Program-made: the position numbers and the translations under genes
The notes under the pieces: generated by a model
What the model was told of the DNA's origin: nothing
What the model saw: the letters and a program-made list of their open reading frames with translations, nothing else
The model's database searches: none
Shown: piece after piece, positions 10,901 through 19,370 of the stretch
How the letters are laid out: each line of letters starts with the position of its first letter
Numbering within the stretch: position 1 is the stretch's first letter
NCBI RefSeq assembly: GCF_900566075.1
Contig: NZ_UPHU01000001.1
Span: 248,001 to 312,000, forward strand
Direction: 5' to 3'
Origin: Mycobacterium pseudokansasii
GTDB taxonomy: Bacteria > Actinomycetota > Actinomycetes > Mycobacteriales > Mycobacteriaceae
DNA: 64,000 bases

Positions 10901-10916
10901 AACCAGTTGATTGGTT
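10901..10916. promoter_or_regulatory. Candidate operator of the TetR gene
   Basis: AACCA and TGGTT form perfect 5-base arms around GTTGAT, 52 bases before the TetR start. TetR repressors usually bind a dyad in their own promoter, so autoregulation is the natural reading. The assignment is inference. Confidence 0.45.
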
Positions 10917-10968
10917 AAGCCTTGATTCGGGGCGCCGAGCCCCGCGGGCAGCGAGATAGCGAGTACCG

Positions 10969-11601
10969 ATGCCACAAACGCCGTCCGAGAACGGGCTTTC
11001 GCGCCGTGAGGAGTTGCTGGCCGTTGCCACAAAGCTGTTTGCTGCCCGCGGCTATCACGGCACCAGGATGGATGACGTCGCCGACGTGATCGGGCTGAAC
11101 AAGGCGACGGTGTACCACTACTACGCCAGTAAGGCGTTGATCCTGTTCGACATCTATCGCCAGGCTGCCGAGGGCACGCTGGCCGCCGTGCACGACGACC
11201 CGTCCTGGACCGCGCGCGAAGCGCTCTACCAGTACACCGTGCGGCTGCTCACCGGCATTGCGCGCAATCCGGAACGGGCCGCGGTGTACTTCCAGGAGCA
11301 GCCCTACATCACCGAATGGTTCACCAGCGAACAGGTGGCGGAGGTTCGCGAGAAGGAAGCCCAGGTCTACGAGCACGTCCACGGCCTCATCGACCGCGGC
11401 ATCGCCAGCGGCGAGTTCTACGAATGCGACTCCCATGTGGTGGCGCTGGGCTACATCGGGATGACCCTGGGCAGCTACCGCTGGCTGCGGCCGAGCGGAC
11501 GGCGCACCGCCAAAGAGATCGCGGCCGAATTCAGCACCGCGCTGCTGCGCGGGCTGATTCGCGACGAGTCGATCCGCAGGAATTCTCCGCTGGGACCGTA
11601 G
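10969..11601 (+). CDS. TetR family regulator, Rv0158-like
   Basis: A 210-residue regulator. Residues 12-60 form the TetR helix-turn-helix (RREELLAVATKLFAARGYHG, then MDDVADVIGLNKATVYHYYASKALIL). The C-terminal ligand domain has the segment AVYFQEQPYITEWFTSEQVAEVREKE, typical of the group that senses acyl-CoA-like or lipid ligands. It corresponds to Rv0158. The ligand and targets are unknown; the nearby genes include PE hydrolases and the pnt operon. Confidence 0.92.
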   Translation: MPQTPSENGLSRREELLAVATKLFAARGYHGTRMDDVADVIGLNKATVYHYYASKALILFDIYRQAAEGTLAAVHDDPSWTAREALYQYTVRLLTGIARNPERAAVYFQEQPYITEWFTSEQVAEVREKEAQVYEHVHGLIDRGIASGEFYECDSHVVALGYIGMTLGSYRWLRPSGRRTAKEIAAEFSTALLRGLIRDESIRRNSPLGP

Positions 11602-11620
11602 CGACGATACCCGTCGGCCG

Positions 11621-11690
11621 TTAGGGATTCACCGGCGGAATCAGATGCAGGATCGACCCGAGCGTGCAGCGGAGCACCGACAGGCCCGTT
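11621..11690 (-). pseudogene. Remnant of the 3' end of a PE-PPE hydrolase gene
   Basis: Read on the minus strand, these bases encode LSVLRCTLGSILHLIPPVNP followed by TAA. This is the same tail as the intact array members (for example LGSLLHLIPPPVFP and LGSIARLIPPVM). Nothing PE-like continues upstream of about 11690, where unrelated sequence begins. It is probably the lost end of the gene whose start survives at 13271. Confidence 0.75.
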
Positions 11691-12990
11691 GTTGGCGGTC
11701 TGGCTATAGCTATAGAAAGCGAGCGTCCTCATACGTAAGCGTTGGTTGGGTGATGCTCGGCCGTTCGGCCGAGTGAGCTGGTGAGACGAGGGATCTCCGT
11801 GTTCGGAGGTCGGTCGTAGCCTCAGGTTGTTCAGGCCAAGGAGGCGGTGATGGCCGACTATGCGACTCCACTGCGGGATCATGTGACGCTCACCTGTCGA
11901 TCGGTGGATCGGATCTTTTTGCAGGCGTATGTGCCGAAGCTGCAGTCGGTGGGCGGGGTGTGCCAGTTCCTGTACTGGCAGAAAGGGTTCGGTATTCCCT
12001 TGTCGGCGGCGTTCGGCACGATCGGCGACGCCTACGTCGCCGAGGTGTACCGGTGGGCCAAGGCGCACGGTGTTCCGGTGCGTCGGTTCGCCAAGGGCGA
12101 GAACAAGGAGGAAATTGCCCGCCCGTTGATCGAGGCGGCCGAACGCGAGGGCGGCGACGGGAAAGTGGTGTTGATCGGCATCGCGCAGGAGAAAACGCCG
12201 GTGTGGCGGTCCTGGAAGGCCAAGGGCCAAGAACACGCGGCGCATCCGCACATGGAGTGGGGTCGGCAGATGGGTTTCGTCAACCATTTCTACTTCTACT
12301 GATGGGATCCCGAGTGGGGTGGGGGCGTTGTGGAAGACCAACGCCTACGCGCCGTGGCCGGTGTGGATCTGGCTCAACGGGCATACCTGGGCGCAGCGCC
12401 GGTGCGAGCGGCTCGGCATCGGCTACACCGCGCTGGACAACGGATTTCGCGTTTGTGAGGATCCCGCAGCGTTGCAGCGGATCTGTGACCGGCTCGGCGC
12501 GGGTGCGGTGAATCGGCGGGCCGGTCGTTTCGAGCAACTCCTCCGCGATCACCTGGATATCGGGCGGCTCGGAATCGGTGTCGCTGATCTTTGATCGGCG
12601 CATCATCGCTACCACCCCGGGCAGCTGGCGCACCAAGGTGATCACCAAGGGGGTTGATCCGCAGATCAGCTGCTATTACAAGGCCGGCCGGATCAAGCAG
12701 TACTTCAAGGAGCAGCGAGCGTTGCGCACCGAGACGGTCATCTGCAACACCCGCGACTTCGGCATCGGCAGGCGGGTCACCGCCGAGAACTGGAAGGCCC
12801 TTCGGGCGGTTGGCGAGCACGCCAACCAGCGTCTGTGCGACGCGCAAGCAGCCGATGCTCGGTCCGCTCCGGATGTGGCCACCTTTACCCAGGTGACCCG
12901 ACCGTCACAGATCGACGGTCAACACGTCCCCGGGCTGCCGTTCGGGGACCCGCGGGTGATGGCGGTGCTGGCCGCCCATCGTCGGCTTCA
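11691..12990 (+). pseudogene. Decayed copy of a large conserved actinobacterial protein gene
   Basis: The coding part starts near 11847. The N-terminal third is intact (MADYATPLRDHVTLTCRSVD, then AYVPKLQSVGG, VVLIGIAQEKTPVWRSW and HPHMEWGRQMGFVNHFYFY). It then meets an in-frame TGA at 12300, an extra G near 12320, an apparent internal deletion near 12520, a frame change near 12575 and an extra C near 12976. Later pieces include ALWKTNAYAPWPVWIWLNGH, DPQISCYYKAGRIKQYFKE, TETVICNTRDFGIGRR and DPRVMAVLAA. I recognise these as one protein family of roughly 500-600 residues common in actinobacteria, function unknown. The 3' end stops abruptly against a PE gene remnant. The 156 bases before 11847 hold its probable leader. 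Confidence 0.8.
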
Positions 12991-13271
12991 CCCAGAGAAA
13001 CCCGGAAACCGGGCGAGGATGCCCCCGTCGGGGTTGTTGGGATTGCTGGCCAGCATGAACGACAGCTGGCCGGTGTATGGCGCACCGGCGGCCATGAGGG
13101 CGTTGACCTCGTTGGTGGCGATCGTGGCGCTCTGCGAGCAGCCGAAAACGACGACACTGTTACCGAGAGCGTTGATCTGGTGGTCGGTCCGTGCTGATCG
13201 CAGATCGGATGCCCGCTACGTCGGTGGCCGCGGTCGCCACCATCTCGGGGGGCGGTGAGCACGTACGACAT
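12991..13271 (-). pseudogene. Remnant of the 5' and middle part of a PE-PPE hydrolase gene
   Basis: The minus strand starts at ATG 13271 with MSYVLTAP. A run of six C (expected five) then shifts the frame, after which [18 protein letters not shown] is readable. An internal deletion of roughly 180 codons joins this to [20 protein letters not shown] and to [20 protein letters not shown]. Similarity ends after RFPGF near 12997. The nucleophile motif is GCSQS instead of GYSQS. The gene cannot make a working hydrolase. Confidence 0.85.
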
Positions 13272-13368
13272 CGCCTGTCCGTCCTGTCCTTCCCGACGAG
13301 CCCGTCCTTCCCGACGAGCGTGGCCTGGCAGGCGTCAGCAGGAGTTCTCGGCTTACACCTGAGCTGCG

Positions 13369-14925
13369 CTACCCGAGCAACGGAAGTGATGGCTGAATCA
13401 ACGGAAGTACTAACGGAATCAACGGAAGTGCTAACGGAGTCAGCGCAGGAATGTGGTGGATGGGCGGAATCAAGTCCAGCAGCGGCCCGACGGCGCGAGT
13501 CAGCAAAGATATGTCCGTCACGGTTGGCTGGCCCGCGTAGAAATTCACGTCGGTGTCCAGCGTCGGAAGATACGGGTATTCGTTCGGCAGTACCGACTGC
13601 GGCAATACGCCTACTTCCACGAGCGAGGCTTGGACACCCTTGACGGTGCCGTCGACCAATTCTCGGCCGACGACGAAGGGGTCGGGTATGGAAAACAGGC
13701 TGGCCGGGGTTACGACATTCGCGTAGTCCTGGCCGTTTCCCCAGTCGGAGTAGCCCAAATCGACCAGCACCCGCAGATTGGGCTGGATGAGCTCGGCGAG
13801 CGGCTCACCTACAAAGGGGATGTCGCGAAGCGGGTGGAGCAATGGCAGGTCCTTGGTCATGAACATGTAGTACTGGGTGTTGCCGTTATACCCCGGAGAC
13901 GTCGGCAACCGTACCGCGTCGTTAACGTCGAGATTTGGGTACAAATCGTGTCGTCCGGTGCTCATTAGCGCGTTGAGGTCGGCCAAGAAATTGAGCGGGT
14001 AGCGCGGGAAGTCGCTGGCCGGGTCGTATTGGGTGGCGTAAATGGTGGTCGGGTAGGGAGAATCCGGTGGGGTCGCTTCGGTGAATGTTATGTCCAACCA
14101 GGGGATGGTAATGCCTGGAAATCGGGTGAAGAAGCCCCCGTTGGGCGTTGCGGGATTACCGGCCAGCACGAACGACAGCTGGCTGGGGTCGGGCCGCATG
14201 CCAGGGGGCAGAGCCATCAGTTCGGTGATCACGTTGGTGGAAACCACAGCGCTTTGCGAGAACCCGAAATTGACGACGGGATTTCCCGCGCCGATCTGAG
14301 AATTGATCGCATTAGTCAGATCCGTCATGCCCTGGGCGACGGACTCGTTGAGCGTCAGGTTGCCTTGGAATATGGTGAGCGGCCACAGCTGGGCGGGGTA
14401 ACTCACGCCCGTCGGGTTTGCGCCGGGGAAGAAGGGCTGGATGTAGGCGTTGTCGATCAGCGATACGTAGATGGGGAAGGGCTCCGGGTCGAAGGTTCCG
14501 CCCATGACCAGCGCCACCGTGGAGGCGGCGGGCGCCGCGGCAGCCATCAGCGTCGGCGCGGTGGTGGAGTTGGTGACCGCCGGGGCGAGCAGGCTCTGGA
14601 CCTGCGCGTTGAGTCCGCCGAGAGCATTGGCCACCGCGGCGGCATTGGCGGCCTCGGCTTGCGCGTAGGTGGTTGCCGCACCGGCCAGCGTCTGGACGAA
14701 CTCGTCGTGAAACGCGGTGGCTTGCGTGAGGGCCGCCTGAAGCTGCTGGCCGTATGCGCCGAAGAGTTTCGCGATCGCCGCCGACACCTCGTCGGCGGCT
14801 GCCGCCAGCACATTGGTCGTCGACCCCGCTGCGGCCGCGCCGGCCGCGCTGATTGCCGAACCAATCTTCACCGCATTTGTAGCCGCCGACACCATCATTT
14901 CGGGCGCAGCGATGAGGTGCGTCAT
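13369..14925 (-). CDS. PE family protein with PE-PPE serine hydrolase domain
   Basis: A 518-residue protein from ATG 14925 (MTHLIAAPEMMVSAATNAVK) with a GGGGAGGA ribosome site. The PE dipeptide and the YxxxE signal (YAQAE) are present, and the hydrolase nucleophile motif is FGFSQSA, with Phe in place of the usual Tyr. The C-terminus LLDLIPPIHHIPALTPLALPLIPLV is longer and more hydrophobic than in the other members. Secretion by an ESX system and esterase action are inferred from the family. It is the last intact gene of a three-gene tandem read from right to left. Confidence 0.88.
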   Translation of the reverse strand: MTHLIAAPEMMVSAATNAVKIGSAISAAGAAAAGSTTNVLAAAADEVSAAIAKLFGAYGQQLQAALTQATAFHDEFVQTLAGAATTYAQAEAANAAAVANALGGLNAQVQSLLAPAVTNSTTAPTLMAAAAPAASTVALVMGGTFDPEPFPIYVSLIDNAYIQPFFPGANPTGVSYPAQLWPLTIFQGNLTLNESVAQGMTDLTNAINSQIGAGNPVVNFGFSQSAVVSTNVITELMALPPGMRPDPSQLSFVLAGNPATPNGGFFTRFPGITIPWLDITFTEATPPDSPYPTTIYATQYDPASDFPRYPLNFLADLNALMSTGRHDLYPNLDVNDAVRLPTSPGYNGNTQYYMFMTKDLPLLHPLRDIPFVGEPLAELIQPNLRVLVDLGYSDWGNGQDYANVVTPASLFSIPDPFVVGRELVDGTVKGVQASLVEVGVLPQSVLPNEYPYLPTLDTDVNFYAGQPTVTDISLLTRAVGPLLDLIPPIHHIPALTPLALPLIPLVLPLIQPSLPLLG

Positions 14926-15058
14926 TGCAAGTCCTCCCCTGACGATCCGGCGTTTCCCAGCGGGAATGAGCAAGCTGTTCTTGCACTGGAAAACGGGGGT
15001 TTCAGCCGGTCAGCGAATATGTGATATTAGCAAGGCGCAAGCCTCGGCATGGGCGGAA

Positions 15059-16540
15059 TCAATCCCACCACGGCGGAATCCATCCCAGATCTTTGGCCGC
15101 GGTGCCCAGGGCCCCGGTCAGCAGGGACAGGCCGGTCACGCTCGGCTGACCCACAAAGAAGTTCAGACCCGGGGCCACCGACGGAGCGTACGGATACCCA
15201 GTGGGTATGTAGGACGGCGGCAACCAACCGAGATTCACCAGGCTGGCTTGGACTCCCTGCCCGGCGCCCTTGGCCAGGTAGTAGCTGACGGCGAACGGGT
15301 TGGGAACCGACAGGAACGAGGCGGGGGTGGGAATGTCCGCATAGCTCAGACCCGGCCCGTAGTCGGAGTAGCCCAAATCGACGAGCACCCGCAGGTCCGG
15401 CTGGACCAGCTCGGCAAGTGGCGTCCCCACATAGGGAATCGGACGAATGAGGCTGGTCAGCGGCAGCTTCTGAGTGAGACCCAGGAAGTAGTCGGTGTTG
15501 CCGGTGTAGCCCGGGGAAGTCGGCAGGTGCACAGCGTTGGCAACCTGGTCCGGTGGCAAGCCGACGTAGAAATGCGTGCCGTCGACTATTCCGATCATGG
15601 CGTTCAGGTCCGCCAGGAGATTGAGCGGGTATTGCGGGAAGTTGCCGGTGCCGTCGTACTGGTTGGTGTAGATGACAGTCGGGTAGGGCGAATCCGGCGG
15701 CGTCGCGCCGTTGAACAGCACATCCAGGACCGGCACATACAGGCCGGTGAAGCGTTGCAGGACGCCGCCGTTGGGATTGTTCGGGTTACCGGTCAGCACG
15801 AAGCCCAGGTCGCTGGGGCTCGGCGGGGTGACTTGGGCCATCAAATGGCGTATTTCGATGGTGGCAATCACGGCGCTCTGCGAGTAGCCGTAAACGACGG
15901 CGCTGTTGCCCGCGGTGCTGAATTGCGTAGTGAGCGCGTTGCTCAAAGTAGCCACACCCTCGGCCACGGACCGGCCGAACGTCAGGTTGCCCAGATTCGG
16001 AGTGGTGGGCCAGAACTGCTCGGGCGTGTGCAGGGCATCCGAGAGAAAACCCGGGAAACGGGGCTGGATGAACAGCGTCTGAGCGCCTGTCACATACATC
16101 GGGTCGGGGTCCGGGATACCGGTGCCGCCCATGATGAAGGCGACCTGCGTGCCGAGGCTGGTTATCGACGGCGGGTTGATGCCACCGGCGCCGCCATTGG
16201 GAAGCAGCGGGGTCAACAGGGTCTGGACTTGCGTGCCGAATGCGTTCAGCGCGCCGCACGCCGTGGTTTCGGCTTGCGCGTAGGCGTTCGCCGCCGCGGC
16301 CAGTGCCTGGGTGAACTCGTTGTGAAACTCGGTCGCCAGGGTGACGACAGCCTGATACTCCTGACCGAAGGCGCCAAACAGTGTCGCGACAGCCGCCGAC
16401 ACCTCGTCTTCGGCCGCCGCAAGCAATCCCGTCGTGGAGCCAGCCGCGGCCGCGTTGGCCGTGTGGAGCGCCGCCGCGATCCCGTCCAGATCAGTGGCGG
16501 CCGCCGCCACCATTTCTGGCGCAGTGAGCAAATACGACAT
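15059..16540 (-). CDS. PE family protein with PE-PPE serine hydrolase domain
   Basis: A 493-residue protein from ATG 16540 (MSYLLTAPEMVAAAATDLDG). Residues 1-92 are the PE domain with YAQAE as secretion signal. The PE-PPE domain starts around VAFIMGGTGIPDPDPMY and has the nucleophile motif YGYSQSA, then NPNNPNGGVLQRFTGLYVPV. The C-terminus ends TAAKDLGWIPPWWD. It lies 133 bases downstream of the start of the 13369-14925 gene and 175 bases from the next member, so each gene may have its own promoter. Confidence 0.88.
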   Translation of the reverse strand: MSYLLTAPEMVAAAATDLDGIAAALHTANAAAAGSTTGLLAAAEDEVSAAVATLFGAFGQEYQAVVTLATEFHNEFTQALAAAANAYAQAETTACGALNAFGTQVQTLLTPLLPNGGAGGINPPSITSLGTQVAFIMGGTGIPDPDPMYVTGAQTLFIQPRFPGFLSDALHTPEQFWPTTPNLGNLTFGRSVAEGVATLSNALTTQFSTAGNSAVVYGYSQSAVIATIEIRHLMAQVTPPSPSDLGFVLTGNPNNPNGGVLQRFTGLYVPVLDVLFNGATPPDSPYPTVIYTNQYDGTGNFPQYPLNLLADLNAMIGIVDGTHFYVGLPPDQVANAVHLPTSPGYTGNTDYFLGLTQKLPLTSLIRPIPYVGTPLAELVQPDLRVLVDLGYSDYGPGLSYADIPTPASFLSVPNPFAVSYYLAKGAGQGVQASLVNLGWLPPSYIPTGYPYAPSVAPGLNFFVGQPSVTGLSLLTGALGTAAKDLGWIPPWWD

Positions 16541-16715
16541 CGCTAAGTCCTTTGCAAACCGGGCGCCTCCCGTTCGAACACGGAGCGGGCCTGCGACTGC
16601 GGGTATCACGTATGAACAGAGACTAAAGCGGTCCCGCGGGGAAGTCCGGCGATTCCACGTTTCCGGCGGACCTGAACTCCCTGAACTCGCGGCGACCAGG
16701 CCATGCGCCGTCGTC

Positions 16716-18224
16716 TCATGGGAAGACGGGCGGCGGAATCAGATGCAGCAGCGACCCGAGGCCCCCGCTCGCCAGGGACAGCAATGTCACCTCGGGCTGG
16801 CCGATATAGAAATGCAGCCCCGGATTGATGGACGGAATCCACGGATAGGCCTGGGGGAACCACTCCGGGCCCCAGAATCCGGCTTCCACACCGATTTCCA
16901 CCGCGGCGGCGTAGGGCGCCTGCAGGCTTCCCAGGGCCAGGTAGTAGCCGACAGCGAACGGGTTAGGGATCGAGAGCAGCCCGGCCGGAGTGGGAACATT
17001 TGCGTAGTTCGGTCCGTAGTCGCCGTAGCCCAGGTCGACGAGTACGCGCAACTGCGGCTGGAACAGGTCGGCGATCGGCGGTCCGGCGTAGGGAATGTCG
17101 CGAATCGGCTGGACCAGGGGCAGGTCCTGAGTCAACAGCATGTAGTACTGGGTGTGGCCCGCGTAGCCAGGAGACGTCGGCAGCGGCACCGCGTTGGCGA
17201 GCTCGCTGGCCGTGAGCGTGGGATAGGTGTTGTGGACATAGAAGTAGCCCATGAAGGCGTTGATGTCCGACAAGATGTTGAGCGGATAGCGCGGCGCGTT
17301 GGCGATGCCGTCGTACTGGGCGGTGTAGATGGTTGTCGCATAAGGGCTGTTCGGCGGCGTCGCGCCATTGAACGACACATCCAGGAACGGGATATAGAAG
17401 CCGGGGAATCGCGACAGTATTCCGCCGTCGGGGGTATTGGGATTGCCGATCATGACAAAGGAGATGTCGCCGGCATGGGGTGCGCCCGCTGATATGAGGG
17501 CGTTGATTTCGTTGTTGACGATGGTGGCACTCTGCGAATAGCCGAACGCGATGACCTTGTTTCCCATGGCTATTTGGGCGTTGATGGCATTGTTCAGCGC
17601 CGTCACACCCTGGGCGACGGACTGGTTGAACGTCAGGTTGCCGAGTTGGGGGGTAACCGGCCAGAACTGCTCGGGTGTGAAGAGCGCCTTCGGGATGGCC
17701 CCGGGGAAGAGGTGCTGAATGTATTTGACGTTGATTCGATTCAGGTATTTGGGGTCGGGGTCGGGGTTTCCGGTGCCGCCCATGATCAGCGCGATTTGCG
17801 AGGCCGCGGCCGGCACCGCAGTCAGCGCGCTGGATCCGCCGGTGCCGGCCGCAGCGCTGGTCAACAGCGACTGGATCGGTGTGGTGACCGCGTCCCGCGC
17901 ATTCGACAGGGCCCCGTTCAGAGCCCCGCTTACCAGGGCCGCGTTGGCGGCCTCGGCCTGTGTATAGGCGCCCGCCGCGGCGGCCAGCAATTCGGTGAAC
18001 TCCTGCTGAAACATAGCAGCCTGCCTGACGACCGCCTGGTACTCCCGGGCGTAGGCATTGAACAGCGCCGCGGTAGCCGCCGAAACCTCGTCACCGGCCG
18101 CTGCCAGCAGATTGGCCGTCGGTCCGGCAGCCGCCGCGTTGGCCACGCCGACCGCTGCGGCGATACCGTCGACATCGGTCGCGGCAGACGCCAAAAACTG
18201 CGGGGCAGTAAACACATACGACAT
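16716..18224 (-). CDS. PE family protein with PE-PPE serine hydrolase domain
   Basis: A 502-residue protein from ATG 18224 (MSYVFTAPQFLASAATDVDG). PQ replaces the PE dipeptide, the secretion signal is YTQAE, and the hydrolase motif is FGYSQSA followed by TIVNNEINALISAGAPH. The tail is LGSLLHLIPPPVFP. It is the closest visible match to the surviving pieces of the wrecked copy: both share the tail HLIPP and the AGAP segment before the lipase core. It is the first PE gene downstream of the alpha/beta hydrolase on the same strand. Confidence 0.88.
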   Translation of the reverse strand: MSYVFTAPQFLASAATDVDGIAAAVGVANAAAAGPTANLLAAAGDEVSAATAALFNAYAREYQAVVRQAAMFQQEFTELLAAAAGAYTQAEAANAALVSGALNGALSNARDAVTTPIQSLLTSAAAGTGGSSALTAVPAAASQIALIMGGTGNPDPDPKYLNRINVKYIQHLFPGAIPKALFTPEQFWPVTPQLGNLTFNQSVAQGVTALNNAINAQIAMGNKVIAFGYSQSATIVNNEINALISAGAPHAGDISFVMIGNPNTPDGGILSRFPGFYIPFLDVSFNGATPPNSPYATTIYTAQYDGIANAPRYPLNILSDINAFMGYFYVHNTYPTLTASELANAVPLPTSPGYAGHTQYYMLLTQDLPLVQPIRDIPYAGPPIADLFQPQLRVLVDLGYGDYGPNYANVPTPAGLLSIPNPFAVGYYLALGSLQAPYAAAVEIGVEAGFWGPEWFPQAYPWIPSINPGLHFYIGQPEVTLLSLASGGLGSLLHLIPPPVFP

Positions 18225-18348
18225 CTCCCCGTCCTTCCCGGCACCGGGCCCCACCCTGGCCCACCGCAACTAGCCGCAACCGCGGGTATTGGGTAATTAC
18301 AGAGAGTAGAGCCGTCGCGCCTGGAAGTCTGGGGTTTGCCCGTATCGA

Positions 18349-19239
18349 CTAGCCGCTTTTCAGGTGCTTGTTCAGGAACGCGATCTGATCGGCGACGGCG
18401 CGCTCGAACGCGTCGTCGACATAGATGGCGAAATGCCCTTCGGGATACACCTTGACCTCACCGCGGGGTGCTTTGGCGGCATAACGCAGGGTCGGGCCGG
18501 CGGGCGCTACCGAGTCGGTCTCGCACACGCAGAACAGAATGGGGCAGCGGACCTTCGCGGCCAGCCGGCCGGGGCGGTAGGTGAGGACCTTCATCGCGAT
18601 CCGGGCCGCGATCTCGTTGCGCAACTCGACACCCTTGGGCACCAACTTGAGGTAGCCCTCGTAGGCATCCGGTGCGGTCATCACCGCAACCTCGCCGGGC
18701 TTGCCGACCGTGGGCACGAGCACCGGCGGCCTCCTGGCCACGGCGCCGACGACGTCGCGTATCGCCAGTGCGGTCAGCCGCGCGACGGTCCCCGGGTTGA
18801 TCGCGCGGACGGCGGCGATGCCGTCGGTGAACGGACACTGCGCGACGACGGCAGCGATGCCCGGGACCCGGGCTGCCGTGGCGATGACATGTCCACCAGC
18901 AAAAGACGTGCCCCACAAGCCGATTCGGTCGCGGTCGATGCCGTCAAGGGTGTGGGCGTATGCCACGGCCGCCGCCCAGTCCGCCAGCTCCATGCCGATG
19001 TCCAGCAGCTGGCGGGGCTGACCCTCGCTATCGCCGAAGTTGCGGTAGTCAAACACCAGGCACGCGTAGCCGGCCGCACAAAACCGTTCGGCGTAGGCGT
19101 CCAATCGCATGGTGCGCACCGCACCAAGACCGTGCGCCATGACCAGCAGGGGTGACGGGCCGCTGCCGGTGGGACGGTAGAGCCACGCGCTGACCCGGTC
19201 GGCGCCGGAGGTGAAATAGACGTCCGCGCGTTCGGGCAC
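18349..19239 (-). CDS. Alpha/beta hydrolase
   Basis: A 296-residue hydrolase from GTG 19239 (MPERADVYFTSGADRVSAWL) behind GGAGGGG. It shows the oxyanion motif VMAHGLGAVR, the nucleophile motif LWGTSFAGGH (Ser near residue 107), CETDSVAPAGPTLRYA for the acid region and a late EGHFAIYV for the histidine. It belongs to the broad S15/dienelactone-like hydrolase group; the substrate is unknown. It has no signal peptide and so is probably cytosolic. It sits 124 bases upstream of the PE tandem on the same strand and is divergent from the FAD oxidase gene. A longer frame to 19359 has no family match. Confidence 0.82.
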   Translation of the reverse strand: MPERADVYFTSGADRVSAWLYRPTGSGPSPLLVMAHGLGAVRTMRLDAYAERFCAAGYACLVFDYRNFGDSEGQPRQLLDIGMELADWAAAVAYAHTLDGIDRDRIGLWGTSFAGGHVIATAARVPGIAAVVAQCPFTDGIAAVRAINPGTVARLTALAIRDVVGAVARRPPVLVPTVGKPGEVAVMTAPDAYEGYLKLVPKGVELRNEIAARIAMKVLTYRPGRLAAKVRCPILFCVCETDSVAPAGPTLRYAAKAPRGEVKVYPEGHFAIYVDDAFERAVADQIAFLNKHLKSG

Positions 19240-19326
19240 AGCCCCTCCGTGGGATGTTCGGAGCCCGCCGGATGATGGACTACGGTCTGGAAACGCTACA
19301 GCATCGCAGCATGACGGAGGACAGCC

Positions 19327-19368
19327 ATGGCGATTCGCGTCGCCCACGTGCCGCACCAACGGTGGTGA
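19327..19368 (+). other. Possible 13-codon leader peptide before the FAD oxidase
   Basis: ATG 19327 follows GGAGGACAGCC, a better ribosome site than the one of the oxidase itself. The frame reads MAIRVAHVPHQRW and stops at 19368, two bases before the likely oxidase start at 19371. Such an arrangement can couple translation, but a frame this short can occur by chance. If the oxidase really starts at 19311 the leader is void. Confidence 0.25.
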
Positions 19369-19370
19369 GC

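Noticed and set aside
11691..12990. Intact insertion sequence or transposase
   Set aside because: No DDE or serine/tyrosine recombinase motif and no terminal inverted repeats could be seen. It is described only as a decayed gene of an uncharacterised family.
12578..13258. 226-codon frame as one gene
   Set aside because: Its first 130 codons belong to the decayed family gene, and the rest is antisense to the PE remnant. It is a fusion across a break.
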